A stretch of DNA of 64,000 bases from JAFGUF01 sp040883315 (lineage in GTDB: Bacteria > Bacillota > Clostridia > Christensenellales > UMGS416), in assembly GCA_040883315.1 (NCBI GenBank), contig JBFLKU010000011.1, positions 124,001 to 188,000 of the forward strand, read 5' to 3'. A program made the translations under genes and the position numbers. Shown here piece by piece: positions 31,985-42,075 of the stretch (positions within the stretch are counted from its first letter, which is position 1; every line of letters starts with the position of its first letter). The notes below the pieces were generated by a model that was not told the origin of the DNA, ran no database searches, and was given only the letters and a program-made list of their open reading frames with translations.

Positions 31985-33499
31985 AATAGTCCCCGGCGGC
32001 TTAGATGTAATATCATAGACTATTCTATTTACATGGGGCACTTCATTAATTATTCTGTTTGATATTTTTGCCAGCACTTCATGGGGTATTCTTGCCCAGT
32101 CGGCAGTCATGGCATCCACCGATGTTACAGCACGCAGAGCCAGCACATAGTCATATGTTCTGGCGTCGCCCATCACGCCAACAGTTCTCGTGTTGGTCAG
32201 TGCGGCAAAATATTGCCATATTTCCCTGTTTAGTCCGGCGTTTTTTATTTCCTGTCTGTATATGTAGTCAGCTTCCTTCAGTATCTCCAGCTTGTCTTTT
32301 GTCACAGCTCCCATTATCCTGATAGCAAGCCCTGGCCCTGGGAATGGCTGCCTCCACACTAGCTCTTCGCTTAGTCCCAGCTCCAGCCCCACTTTGCGCA
32401 CTTCGTCCTTGAATAGGTCGCGCAGCGGCTCGATTATCTCCTCAAAATCCACATGATCCGGCAGTCCTCCTACATTGTGGTGGCTCTTTATAACAGCAGC
32501 ATGTCCCACGCCAGATTCCACAACATCAGGATATATTGTGCCCTGTGCCAGAAAATGCACTTTGCCTAGCTTTTTGGCTTCTTCCTCGAATACGCGAATA
32601 AATTCTTCGCCTATTATTTTGCGCTTCTTTTCCGGGTCTTCCACATTTTCTAGTTTGGATAAAAATCTATCTTGTGCATTCACACGAATAAAGTTTAAAT
32701 CAAACCCATCTGTAAATACTTTTTCTACTTGGTCGCCTTCGTCTTTTCTCAGAAGACCATGGTCCACAAATATGCATGTCAGGTTTTTGCCGATGGCTTT
32801 GGAAAGCATGACAGCAGCAACAGAGGAGTCTACTCCCCCTGATAGCGCAAGCAGCACCTTTCTGTCGCCTATTTTTTCTTTCAAATCAATAATGGATTGT
32901 TTTGCGATGTTGGACATTGTCCACTCGCCCTTGCATTTGCACACATTGTATAGGAAATTTACGAGCATTTCCTGTCCTTTTTTGGTGTGCCCCACTTCCG
33001 GATGAAACTGCACTGCGTATAGCTTTTTATCTTCGTTGTACATTGCAGCCACTGGACATGTAGGTGTGGTTGCACACACCTCGAATCCGTCTGGCAAAGA
33101 ATCTATCTGGTCGGTATGGCTCATCCAGCATACCTGCTCTTTTTCCAGCCCGTCGAAAAGCATGCTTTTTGTATCCACTTCTACCGATGTAAACCCGTAT
33201 TCTCTATGCTCCACGCTGTGCACACTGCCGCCCAAAACTAGGCTCATCACCTGTGCACCATAGCATATGCCGAGGATTGGTATACCAAGTTCAAATATTT
33301 CTTTGCCAATGCTAGGAGCACCTTCTTCGTACGCAGAGTTTGGACCTCCGGTAAATATAATTCCCTGTGGATTATATTTTGCTATTTCATCAATAGGTGT
33401 GGTATACGGCAAAATTTCGCTGTAAACATTTGCCTCTCTCACTCTTCTTGCAATTAATTGATTATATTGTCCGCCGAAATCTAAAACTATTACAGTCAT
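31973..33499 (-). CDS. guaA: GMP synthase (glutamine-hydrolysing)
   Basis: 508 aa, full length. The class I amidotransferase domain has nucleophile Cys in GICYGAQVM and the FHPEVGHT His/Glu pair. The ATP pyrophosphatase domain has the P-loop ALSGGVDSSVAA (about 218-229), and the C-terminal dimerisation domain ends KPPGTIEWE. It converts XMP to GMP in the cytoplasm. It stands with guaB 2 kb away, and its 3' end is the integration site of the neighbouring island. AGGAG precedes the ATG. Confidence 0.97.
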   Translation of the reverse strand: MTVIVLDFGGQYNQLIARRVREANVYSEILPYTTPIDEIAKYNPQGIIFTGGPNSAYEEGAPSIGKEIFELGIPILGICYGAQVMSLVLGGSVHSVEHREYGFTSVEVDTKSMLFDGLEKEQVCWMSHTDQIDSLPDGFEVCATTPTCPVAAMYNEDKKLYAVQFHPEVGHTKKGQEMLVNFLYNVCKCKGEWTMSNIAKQSIIDLKEKIGDRKVLLALSGGVDSSVAAVMLSKAIGKNLTCIFVDHGLLRKDEGDQVEKVFTDGFDLNFIRVNAQDRFLSKLENVEDPEKKRKIIGEEFIRVFEEEAKKLGKVHFLAQGTIYPDVVESGVGHAAVIKSHHNVGGLPDHVDFEEIIEPLRDLFKDEVRKVGLELGLSEELVWRQPFPGPGLAIRIMGAVTKDKLEILKEADYIYRQEIKNAGLNREIWQYFAALTNTRTVGVMGDARTYDYVLALRAVTSVDAMTADWARIPHEVLAKISNRIINEVPHVNRIVYDITSKPPGTIEWE

Positions 33500-33522
33500 T
33501 CAGTTCTCCTAGTTTCTATTTT

Positions 33523-34368
33523 TTATTTCAGCTCATATGCTACACTTATTCCATTGTTGCCGTATAGGCTGGTGCTGTGAAGCGAAGCCTTAGAGACAAT
33601 TATATCATCAAAATAATTTAATGCAGTAACTTTTTTATAAAATTCTGAAAAATATTCTTCTTTAGTTGGTGTATGTACCATAAATATTTTTTTGGATTTT
33701 ATAGAGCGTAAATCTTTGAATACATCATTGAAAAATGATGGCAATGCTTTGCTCATAGAGTTCCCCACCATTTTAACATCAAACTTCTGATCATTATATA
33801 CTGCAAATTCGAATTTTGCATGCAGCAGATTGCTGCCCATCGCTACGATTTTGGGACAATGCCCGGAAAATTGCAGAAAATCAACTGTATCTGCCAATCC
33901 AAATTGTTTAAATTTGTCCATGTTTCGCTCTATGCTTCTGGCAATAGTCGCAGCGCTGTCTCCGCCCTGTGCCATTTCAGCAGCTCTTAATGCCATCATG
34001 CCTATGGTAGTAGATATCTGATGTGAATCTATTATATGTATGCTGGCATCCGGAAAGCTAGTGGATGCGTGGCATGCAGATGCATAGTTAGATACTGTCA
34101 TGTCACCTGCTGTAATGCATACTATTTCCATTCCCTCGTTTACATATCTGCGAAATACTTCCGTGTATGTATCCGTGCTTACGCCCTTAATTTCTGGAGT
34201 TTTCTTTTTCTCTCTTATTTTGTTCATCATTACGTCTACATCCAGCTCATAGGCCGAAATAAATGTACCGTCTATCAAAAACTCTATAGGCAGCACCTCT
34301 ATACCATACTTTTCAGATACCTCTGTTGAAAGGTCACTAATTGAATCAGCAATTATTTTAACTCCCAT
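33523..34368 (-). CDS. DegV family protein
   Basis: 281 aa from ATG 34368, with GAGGTG 8-9 nt upstream; an extension to 34389 has no ribosome site. It starts VKIIADSISDLSTEVSEKYGIEVLPIEF and has ITAGDMTVSNYASACHAS and IIDSHQIS segments of the fatty-acid-binding DegV fold. It lies 23 nt upstream of guaA on the same strand, so probably shares its transcript. Confidence 0.88.
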   Translation of the reverse strand: MGVKIIADSISDLSTEVSEKYGIEVLPIEFLIDGTFISAYELDVDVMMNKIREKKKTPEIKGVSTDTYTEVFRRYVNEGMEIVCITAGDMTVSNYASACHASTSFPDASIHIIDSHQISTTIGMMALRAAEMAQGGDSAATIARSIERNMDKFKQFGLADTVDFLQFSGHCPKIVAMGSNLLHAKFEFAVYNDQKFDVKMVGNSMSKALPSFFNDVFKDLRSIKSKKIFMVHTPTKEEYFSEFYKKVTALNYFDDIIVSKASLHSTSLYGNNGISVAYELK

Positions 34369-34488
34369 TTCTATCACCTCAAAATTCATTGTTTTTGTAT
34401 ACTAATATATACATTCATTTAAATATAATTAAACGATGAAATCATTCTATTCCATCGTTTCAAAAAAATTTAACAATTTAATATTTGG

Positions 34489-35334
34489 TTATTTTAATTG
34501 ATATGAGATGCTGATGCCGCTTTTGCCTACCAGACTAGTGCTGTAGCTGCCTGCGTTGCATACTATTATATCTTCGAAATATTCCAATGCCAGCACACGC
34601 CTATATACCTCTGCAAAATAGTCCTCTTCCGATTTTGTATGCATAATAAATACTCGTCTAGGGTCAATATTTCGTAAATCTTTAAAAATATTATTGCAGT
34701 ATGCAGGCACTGCCTTGTTCATGGAATTGCCCACCATTTGCACATCGAATTTCTTGTCTTTTAAAAGCTCAACTAAATATTTCGCATTTAGCCAATTGCT
34801 TCCTACCGCCACTATTTTGGGGCAAAGCCCTGCATATTGAAGATAATCAACAGAGTCTGCTAGACCATATTGCTTAATCTTATCAATATTTCTCTCAAAC
34901 CTGATTGCTATTCCGTTTGCAGACTCATCATTTTTTGCCATCGCCGCAGCTTTCAATGCCATCAGTCCCTGTCCAGTAGATAGCTGATGTGAATCAATTA
35001 CATGAATATTTGAATTCGGATACATTGTAGATGCATGGCAGGCACAGTCATAGTTTGATATACTTTTGCTTCCTGCAGTAATACAAATAATATCATAGCC
35101 TTGGCTAATATATTCGCCAAAAGCTTTTTCATATGCTTCTGTACTTACACCTTTAAAAAGTGGTCTCTTTTTGTTCTTTTCTATCCATTCAATCGTTTCT
35201 GTGACCTTAATCTTGTCATCAGGTATAAATTCACCGTCCAGTGAAACGCTGATAGGCAATACTTCAATATTGTATGAATCTGCTGCCTCTTTTGAAATAT
35301 CGCTTATTGAGTCTGTAATAACTTTTACTTTCAA
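34489..35334 (-). CDS. DegV family protein
   Basis: 281 aa, closely similar to the neighbouring DegV: VKVITDSISDISKEAADSYNIEVLPISV, ITAGSKSISNYDCACHAS, VIDSHQLSTGQG, and a C-terminal GKSGISISYQLK. A tandem paralogue, 120 nt upstream of the next degV. Multiple DegV/FakB proteins usually differ in fatty-acid preference; here this is inference. Confidence 0.88.
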   Translation of the reverse strand: MKVKVITDSISDISKEAADSYNIEVLPISVSLDGEFIPDDKIKVTETIEWIEKNKKRPLFKGVSTEAYEKAFGEYISQGYDIICITAGSKSISNYDCACHASTMYPNSNIHVIDSHQLSTGQGLMALKAAAMAKNDESANGIAIRFERNIDKIKQYGLADSVDYLQYAGLCPKIVAVGSNWLNAKYLVELLKDKKFDVQMVGNSMNKAVPAYCNNIFKDLRNIDPRRVFIMHTKSEEDYFAEVYRRVLALEYFEDIIVCNAGSYSTSLVGKSGISISYQLK

Positions 35335-35431
35335 AATCCCTACCTCATAGTTAAATTATCTTTTTATGTTTATAAGTAATTTTATAATTCCTTAAACATA
35401 AAAACAAGAAAAAGTTAATAATACTAACTAT

Positions 35432-36898
35432 TTATCTGGTTCCGTAGTTAGGAGCCTCTTTAGTTATGTAAATATCGTGAGGATGGCTTTCCTTCAGCCC
35501 TGCTGATGTGATTTTTATAAATTTACCATCACTTCTTAATTTTTGAATATTTTCTGTGCCGCAGTATCCCATTCCGGATTTCAGACCGCCAACTAGCTGG
35601 AATATTGTTTCTGTAAGTGCACCCTTAAACGGAACACGTCCTTCCACTCCCTCCGGCACTAGTTTCTTTTGGTTGTCTTGGAAATACCTATCTGATGAGC
35701 CTTCCTCCATTGCGCCAATAGAGCCCATTCCTCTGTATACCTTGTATGAGCGTCCTTGATACATTTCAGTTGCTCCTGGGCTTTCTTCCACGCCTGCCAG
35801 CATAGATCCCAGCATCACAGCGCTTGCTCCTGCTGCAATTGCCTTCACAACATCACCGGAATATTTCACTCCGCCGTCTGCAATAATTGTTTTTCCCATT
35901 TTGTCCGCTACCTCTGCACAGTCCATCACCGCAGTAATCTGAGGTATGCCTATTCCTGCCACCACACGAGTGGTGCAGATAGAGCCTGGGCCTATGCCCA
36001 CCTTAACAACGTCTGCGCCATGCTCAATCAGTGCTTTTGTTGCTTCACCTGTTGCACAGTTTCCTGCTATCAGGCAAACATCCGGATGTCTCTCTTTCAC
36101 CTTTGCCACCGCATCCAGCACAAATTGAGAATGCCCATGGGCAGTATCCAGGGCAATGATGTCTGCTTTTGCTTCGCAAAGGGCATCTACTCTGTCCATC
36201 AGTTTATCGGATATTGTAACAGCTGCCCCAACCAAAAGCCTGCTTTGTGAATCCTTTGCAGAGTTAGGATATTTCACAGCTTTTTCAATATCTTTTATTG
36301 TGATTAAGCCTTTTAGTCTAAATTCATCATCTACTAAAGGCAGTTTTTCAATCCTGTGCTTTGCTAGTATTTTTTTAGCATCACTGATATCTATGCCTTC
36401 TTTTGCAGTGATTAACTTGTCGCTTGTCATCACTTCTTTTATTTTTTTATTAAAATCTGTTTCGAATCTTAAATCTCTATTTGTTAATATGCCTACTAAT
36501 TTGTTGTTTTCTGTAATTGGTACACCTGATATTTTGTATCTTGCCATCAGGGCATTTGCATCAGATATTAAATGGTCTGGAGATAGGAAAAATGGATCTG
36601 TTATTACGCCGTGCTCACTTCTTTTCACCTTGTCTACATGGGATGCCTGCATCTCTATGCTCATGTTTTTATGTATAATTCCTATGCCGCCTTCTCTTGC
36701 CATTGATATTGCCATATTCGCCTCTGTCACCGTATCCATAGCTGCACTTAAAAGCGGAATATTTAATTTTATGTCTTTTGTAAGATATGTAGCAGTATCT
36801 ACATTGCTTGGTAAGACAATGCTATGGGCTGGTATCAAAAGTACGTCGTCAAATGTTAAGCCTTCTTTAGTCACTTTTTCACTGTAATTAATGCTCAT
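35432..36898 (-). CDS. guaB: inosine-5'-monophosphate dehydrogenase
   Basis: 488 aa from ATG 36898, where MSINYSEKVTKEGLTFDDVLLIPA is the usual IMPDH start; the open frame runs upstream to 36976 but without family similarity. Two CBS domains (about 95-215) interrupt the barrel. The catalytic loop GPGSICTTRVVAG carries the active-site Cys, and the flap has the expected KVYRGMGSIGAM. It oxidises IMP to XMP, the step before GuaA. Confidence 0.96.
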   Translation of the reverse strand: MSINYSEKVTKEGLTFDDVLLIPAHSIVLPSNVDTATYLTKDIKLNIPLLSAAMDTVTEANMAISMAREGGIGIIHKNMSIEMQASHVDKVKRSEHGVITDPFFLSPDHLISDANALMARYKISGVPITENNKLVGILTNRDLRFETDFNKKIKEVMTSDKLITAKEGIDISDAKKILAKHRIEKLPLVDDEFRLKGLITIKDIEKAVKYPNSAKDSQSRLLVGAAVTISDKLMDRVDALCEAKADIIALDTAHGHSQFVLDAVAKVKERHPDVCLIAGNCATGEATKALIEHGADVVKVGIGPGSICTTRVVAGIGIPQITAVMDCAEVADKMGKTIIADGGVKYSGDVVKAIAAGASAVMLGSMLAGVEESPGATEMYQGRSYKVYRGMGSIGAMEEGSSDRYFQDNQKKLVPEGVEGRVPFKGALTETIFQLVGGLKSGMGYCGTENIQKLRSDGKFIKITSAGLKESHPHDIYITKEAPNYGTR

Positions 36899-37207
36899 AA
36901 TTGTTACATACCTTTCTTCATTTCTACTTGTATATATTTTTACAATTTTATCAAAATGAAAGTTTGCTGTCAACAAGAAAATTTTATTGTCTTTATTTGT
37001 GTCTATGCCTCTATACAGTATGTTTTTATGTGATCCTTGTTCTGTCTCATACTTGCTAGATTCTGTAAATTGCTTAATAACTCAATAATTATAACTATAC
37101 CACTTATTAAAAAAACATTATAATTTGTAAATATTCTTTATATTCTATATACTAGCATATTACTATCCATTGACTACATCGCACAAAAAAAGCTATAATG
37201 AGGCGTT
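36899..37207. promoter_or_regulatory. divergent promoter region between guaB and mnmE
   Basis: 309 AT-rich nt. On the plus strand TTGACT (37170-37175), an 18-nt spacer and TATAAT (37194-37199) end 8 nt before the mnmE ATG. I found no purine riboswitch-like core. Confidence 0.6.
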
Positions 37208-38587
37208 ATGAAAAACTACATGGATAAAACAGACACAATTGTCGCCATAGCCACAGCCAGCGGAAAGGCTGCCATAGCTATAGTCAGGCTATCAGGAGAT
37301 GAGAGTCTGCAAATTGCAAGTGCCATTTTCAGAGGAAGTGCTCTGAAAGACAGAAAGATGACATATGGCTATATTGCTGATGGTGATAATAAAATAGATG
37401 AAGTTAATATAGTATATATGAAGGCTCCAAAAACATATACCGGTGAAGATACCGTGGAGATATACTGCCATGGTTCTATGTTTGTAGCGCAGCGAATAGT
37501 GGAGGCAGCTGTGAAAAACGGGGCAAGGCTGGCACTGCCCGGCGAATTCACAAAAACAGCATTCTTGAACGGCAAGCTGGATTTGTCTCAGGCAGAGGCA
37601 GTGATAGATGTCATCAATTCCAGCACCAAATCAGCCAAGGATATGGCACTTAATCAGTTGTCCGGTCGTCTTAAAAACAGCATAAATTCATTAATTCATT
37701 TGCTCACAAGATGTATAGCACAGATAGAAGTGACTGTCGATTACCCAGAGGAAGACATAGAGGATGTAACCATTGATCACTCATTAGAAATAGTCAATGA
37801 AGTTCTGGAATATGTTAATGATGCACTGGCTCAGTCTGAAAGAGGCAAAATATATAAGTCCGGCATTCGCTGTGCCATAGTCGGCCAGCCAAATGTAGGC
37901 AAATCATCTTTGCTGAATGCTATACTAGGCGAAAGCAGAGCCATAGTAACATCCGTTGCTGGCACTACCAGAGACACATTGGAAGCACACGTAGATATTG
38001 CAGGGGTTGAGGTAATATTAACAGACACTGCAGGCATACGAAAGAGCGAAGACTTCGTGGAAAAAATCGGAGTGGACAGAGCATATGCAGCAGCCGAGAG
38101 TGCACATATAGTTCTGTTTGTTTTGGATATGTCCAAAAATATTGATGAAAAAGACATTGATCTATATAATCATATAAAATCAAAACCGCATATAATAGTG
38201 CTGAATAAAGAAGATGCAACATTAACCGATTATGAAAAGCAGCTTTCTCATCTAAATACCGACAACACCAAAAACATCGTTACTATAAGTGCAGCAGATG
38301 GAAAGGGAATAAATGTACTTGAAGAGAAAGTGATAGAGCTTTTTAATGCAGATTCCGATATTTCTGCAGATGAAATAGAGCTATCCAATGTTCGCCATGT
38401 AGATGCCATAAAAAGAGCTCAAACATCCTTAATGAAGGCGAAAGATACTTTATCGAATAGGCTGCCCGTTGATTTTGCAGTTGTGGATTTAAGAGATGCA
38501 CTACATGCTTTGGGAGAGATAACAGGCGAAAATGTAGATGAGGACGTAATAAATACAATATTTAGTGAATTTTGTGTAGGTAAATAA
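37208..38587 (+). CDS. mnmE: tRNA modification GTPase MnmE
   Basis: 459 aa. The N-terminal tetrahydrofolate-binding domain begins DTIVAIATASGKAAIAIVRLSG. The inserted G domain has G1 GQPNVGKSSL (about 223-232), G3 DTAG and G4 NKED. The C-terminus FCVGK carries the catalytic Cys. With MnmG it installs the carboxymethylaminomethyl group at tRNA U34. The promoter's -10 box lies 8 nt before this ATG, so the message would be almost leaderless; a second ATG at 37223 also fits the family start. Its stop overlaps the mnmG ATG by one base. Confidence 0.96.
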   Translation: MKNYMDKTDTIVAIATASGKAAIAIVRLSGDESLQIASAIFRGSALKDRKMTYGYIADGDNKIDEVNIVYMKAPKTYTGEDTVEIYCHGSMFVAQRIVEAAVKNGARLALPGEFTKTAFLNGKLDLSQAEAVIDVINSSTKSAKDMALNQLSGRLKNSINSLIHLLTRCIAQIEVTVDYPEEDIEDVTIDHSLEIVNEVLEYVNDALAQSERGKIYKSGIRCAIVGQPNVGKSSLLNAILGESRAIVTSVAGTTRDTLEAHVDIAGVEVILTDTAGIRKSEDFVEKIGVDRAYAAAESAHIVLFVLDMSKNIDEKDIDLYNHIKSKPHIIVLNKEDATLTDYEKQLSHLNTDNTKNIVTISAADGKGINVLEEKVIELFNADSDISADEIELSNVRHVDAIKRAQTSLMKAKDTLSNRLPVDFAVVDLRDALHALGEITGENVDEDVINTIFSEFCVGK

Positions 38588-40470
38588 TGAGTACAATTAA
38601 AGAAAGAGAATTTGACATAATAATAGTAGGTGCAGGGCATGCAGGCTGCGAAGCCGCTCTTGCCAGTGCACGGCTAGGAAACAATACACTCTGCTTAACA
38701 GTCAACCTAGATGGTGTGGCTTTAATGGCATGCAATCCATCTGTCGGCGGAACATCCAAGGGACATTTGGTTAGAGAAATCGATGCTTTAGGCGGACAAA
38801 TGGGCATTAATACAGATAAAACATCTATCCAAATGAAGATGCTTAATCTTTCAAAAGGTCCAGCTGTTCATTCGCTTCGTGCACAGGCAGACAAAAAGGA
38901 CTATCATAAGGAAATGAAAGCTACTCTGGAGCAAACGGATAATCTGATACTCAAGCAGGATGAGGCTACTGAACTGATTGTTGAAGACGGGCAAATAAAA
39001 GGCGTGAAAACCAGCATTGGCTTCATATACTATGCTAAAGCTGTTGTGTTGTGCACGGGTGTATACCTGAAAGGCAAAATAATAATCGGAGAATACACCA
39101 AAGACCAAGGGCCTAGCGGACTGGCAGGTGCTGATGAGCTGACAAACAGCTTGCTTGCAAATAACATAGAGATAGCTCGATTTAAAACAGGTACTCCTGC
39201 CCGTGTAGATTTGCGAACATTAGATTTATCACAAATGGAAATACAGGAAGGTCAGGACGACATATATAATTTTTCATTTTTAGATGTTGAAAACAGCCAT
39301 CCTATGTCCCCATGCTATTTGACATGGACAAATGAAAAAACCCATCAAATAATCAAAGATAATCTGCATCGCTCTCCTCTATACTGCGGAGACATAGAAG
39401 GAACAGGCCCTAGATACTGTCCATCTATTGAAGACAAAGTTGTCCGCTTTGCAGACAAAAACCGTCATCAGGTGTTTATAGAGCCGGAAAGCCAGGGCAC
39501 ATATGAAATGTATGTGCAGGGCATGTCCACATCATTGCCAATAGATGTGCAGATAGCTATGCTGCGTTCAATAAAGGGAATGGAAAACGTGGAAATTATG
39601 CGTGCAGGCTATGCCATAGAATATGACTGCATTAATCCTACACAGCTGGATTCATCTCTAATGTTTAAAAGCACAAAGGGTCTTTTTGCAGCAGGTCAGA
39701 TAAATGGCTCTTCAGGATATGAAGAAGCCGCTGCACAGGGGCTTATTGCAGGAATTAACGCATCACAATACATAAATGGAAAAGAACCATTGGTATTGTC
39801 CCGCTCAGATGCATACATAGGCGTTTTAATAGACGACCTTGTTACAAAGGGCACAAATGAACCATATCGCATGATGACATCTCGAGCTGAGCATCGTCTG
39901 CTTCTAAGGCAGGACAATGCGGATCTTCGCCTTACAGAAACGGGCTATAATATTGGCTTAGCGAGCAAAGAACGCTATAATCTGATGCTGAAAAAGAAAG
40001 CGGAAGTCGAAATAATTATAAGCGAGCTGGAAAGCAGAAATTTTTCTCCAAAGTCTTTGGAAGCCTTGTTTGAAGACTGCAGCGAAACATTGCCTGCGCA
40101 CGCTATTTCCCTGAAAGATACTTTGAAGCGTGTTAATATTACCATTGAAAAGCTAGCAGAGCATGGGCTATTTGAAGGAAGCGAAAAGTTTATGAAAGAT
40201 TCTCTTTTTCAGGCACAGATACAGGTGAAATATGAAGGATACATAAACCGCCAGCTTCTGCAGGTAAACAAACAAAAGCGAATGGAAACATTCCGACTGG
40301 ATAATTTGGACTATCTCTCCATAAAGGGCCTGCGAAAAGAGGCAGCACAAAAGCTTAACGATATTAAGCCAAAAAATGTAGGTCAGGCTTCTCGCATATC
40401 TGGCGTGTCTCCTGCCGATATCGGGGTACTTTTGATATATCTCGAAAAAGAAAGACAAAGCAATGGGTGA
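38587..40470 (+). CDS. mnmG: tRNA uridine 5-carboxymethylaminomethyl modification enzyme MnmG
   Basis: 627 aa. FAD-binding IIVGAGHAGCEAA (15-27), the family blocks CNPSVGGTSKGHL and PGQINGTSGYEEAAAQG-like QINGSSGYEEAAAQG, and the C-terminal MnmE-interacting helical domain are present. Partner of MnmE in wobble-uridine modification. Translationally coupled at both ends: one-base overlap with mnmE, eight-base overlap with rsmG. Confidence 0.97.
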   Translation: MSTIKEREFDIIIVGAGHAGCEAALASARLGNNTLCLTVNLDGVALMACNPSVGGTSKGHLVREIDALGGQMGINTDKTSIQMKMLNLSKGPAVHSLRAQADKKDYHKEMKATLEQTDNLILKQDEATELIVEDGQIKGVKTSIGFIYYAKAVVLCTGVYLKGKIIIGEYTKDQGPSGLAGADELTNSLLANNIEIARFKTGTPARVDLRTLDLSQMEIQEGQDDIYNFSFLDVENSHPMSPCYLTWTNEKTHQIIKDNLHRSPLYCGDIEGTGPRYCPSIEDKVVRFADKNRHQVFIEPESQGTYEMYVQGMSTSLPIDVQIAMLRSIKGMENVEIMRAGYAIEYDCINPTQLDSSLMFKSTKGLFAAGQINGSSGYEEAAAQGLIAGINASQYINGKEPLVLSRSDAYIGVLIDDLVTKGTNEPYRMMTSRAEHRLLLRQDNADLRLTETGYNIGLASKERYNLMLKKKAEVEIIISELESRNFSPKSLEALFEDCSETLPAHAISLKDTLKRVNITIEKLAEHGLFEGSEKFMKDSLFQAQIQVKYEGYINRQLLQVNKQKRMETFRLDNLDYLSIKGLRKEAAQKLNDIKPKNVGQASRISGVSPADIGVLLIYLEKERQSNG

Positions 40471-41194
40471 TATTCAAAAACAATTTATAGAAACATTAAT
40501 TTCCGGCTTTGCTGAATACAAATACAATGTATCAAAAGAGCAGCTAGATAAATTTGTCACATTCAATAAAATGGTGATGAGTACAAATAAACATACCAAT
40601 TTAACAGCAATAGAGGATGGCGCAGAATCTGCTAAAAAACACTTTTTAGATTCTGTAAATCCTGCTGCCATGGAAATCGTTAAAAATGCCGACTCAGTGA
40701 TAGATATTGGTTCAGGAGCAGGATTCCCCGGCATTCCACTTGCCATATTAAACCCACAGGTTCAGTTCACTCTGGTGGATACCCGGCAAAAACGCTGTGA
40801 ATTTATGAACTCTGCTGTTGAAGAGCTTAATTTAGAAAACACAAAAATAATATGGAATCGTGCTGAAGAGCTGGGCAAGGATACGGAATATAGAGAAAAA
40901 TTCGAAATAGCATGCGCCAGAGCCTTGGCTGCCACCCCCACTCTTTTAGAGTATCTTTCTCCATTTGTAAAAATAGGCGGAAAAGTGATGCTATATAAAA
41001 GCAAATATACTGAAGAGGAATTATCTTCATCTGAAAGTGCAGCAAATATATTAAACATATCTGATTTCAACATAATTCCATATAGCATTTTGGGTGACAA
41101 TTCATCATATAATATTATTCTTGGAAAAAAGACCAACGCTACTCCCATAAAATACCCTCGCAAATCTGGAATTCCGACCAAAAGACCCTTATAG
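40463..41194 (+). CDS. rsmG: 16S rRNA (guanine527-N7)-methyltransferase RsmG
   Basis: 243 aa. The SAM motif VIDIGSGAGFPGIPLA (about 78-93), the FTLVDTRQKRCEF block and CARALA are typical of RsmG/GidB. The basic C-terminus (KYPRKSGIPTKRPL) is the usual rRNA contact. Third gene of the mnmE-mnmG-rsmG operon. The expected oriC-side neighbours (yidC, jag, noc, parAB chromosomal) are absent. Confidence 0.96.
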   Translation: MGDIQKQFIETLISGFAEYKYNVSKEQLDKFVTFNKMVMSTNKHTNLTAIEDGAESAKKHFLDSVNPAAMEIVKNADSVIDIGSGAGFPGIPLAILNPQVQFTLVDTRQKRCEFMNSAVEELNLENTKIIWNRAEELGKDTEYREKFEIACARALAATPTLLEYLSPFVKIGGKVMLYKSKYTEEELSSSESAANILNISDFNIIPYSILGDNSSYNIILGKKTNATPIKYPRKSGIPTKRPL

Positions 41195-41262
41195 TTTTTT
41201 GCACTCATATTTTATTGCTATCATATAGAAACTTATGTATAATACCTTTAATGAGGTAAAAT

Positions 41263-41970
41263 ATGAGTGGAATTCTAATCTTTTTGGCATGTCTGCCTAG
41301 CATCATTCTTTTAATCTTTATTTACAAAGTAGATAAATTCGACAAAGAGCCGATCGGTTTGCTGTTTAAGCTCTTCATTTTTGGGCTGCTTACTGTGATA
41401 CCGGCAATCATTTTGGAGCGTGTATTCCTCTATATGAATTTTTTCAAAGGACCTTTAGGTCTTTTAATTGAAGCTTTCTTAATAATTGGTCTAATAGAAG
41501 AGTTCCTAAAAAGACAGGCTGTAAAACTAGCCGCCTATAAATCTGAAGAATATGACGAAAGACTGGACGGGATAATATATTGCGTGGTTGCATCGCTTGG
41601 TTTTGCGACCGTGGAGAACATAATGTACGTGGTACAGTATACTGCATCATCTCCATATATCTGGCTGATGCGAGCATTATTGAGCGTACCTGCACATATG
41701 CTTTTCGGAATAACCATGGGCTACTTTATGTCCATGTCAAAATTCTGCAGCAACCCTGTATTAGCCAAAAAATATGCCAGAAACTCACTGTGGGTGCCAG
41801 TTTTCTTCCACGGTCTATATGATTTCTTCGCACTCTCCGGCAACATTTTTCTTTCTATTCTTATTATCCCTTTAATTATTTATATGTGGATTTTCAACAT
41901 AAAAAAACTAAAAACATATTATAAAGAGAGCAAAATAACTCATTCGCTAAAAATCAGCCAGAATGAATGA
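41263..41970 (+). CDS. PrsW-family intramembrane metalloprotease
   Basis: 235 aa, about seven membrane helices. The conserved EEFLKR (about 70-75), DGIIYCVVASLGFATVEN (about 102-119) and PAHMLFG (about 146-152) motifs match PrsW, which cleaves anti-sigma factors at site 1 in response to envelope stress. No sigma or anti-sigma gene is adjacent, so the substrate is unknown. GAGGT precedes the ATG. Confidence 0.87.
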   Translation: MSGILIFLACLPSIILLIFIYKVDKFDKEPIGLLFKLFIFGLLTVIPAIILERVFLYMNFFKGPLGLLIEAFLIIGLIEEFLKRQAVKLAAYKSEEYDERLDGIIYCVVASLGFATVENIMYVVQYTASSPYIWLMRALLSVPAHMLFGITMGYFMSMSKFCSNPVLAKKYARNSLWVPVFFHGLYDFFALSGNIFLSILIIPLIIYMWIFNIKKLKTYYKESKITHSLKISQNE

Positions 41971-42075
41971 GATTATACAATTATAATATTTATATATATG
42001 TAAAAAAACCTTTTTTTACTAGTTGGATTATGTTATAATTTTTCTTGATAGATTAATATTTTTGGAGGAAAAACA

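Noticed and set aside
36899..37207. Purine riboswitch upstream of guaB
   Set aside because: The guaB leader lacks the conserved purine-aptamer core; the same holds for the short region upstream of guaA.
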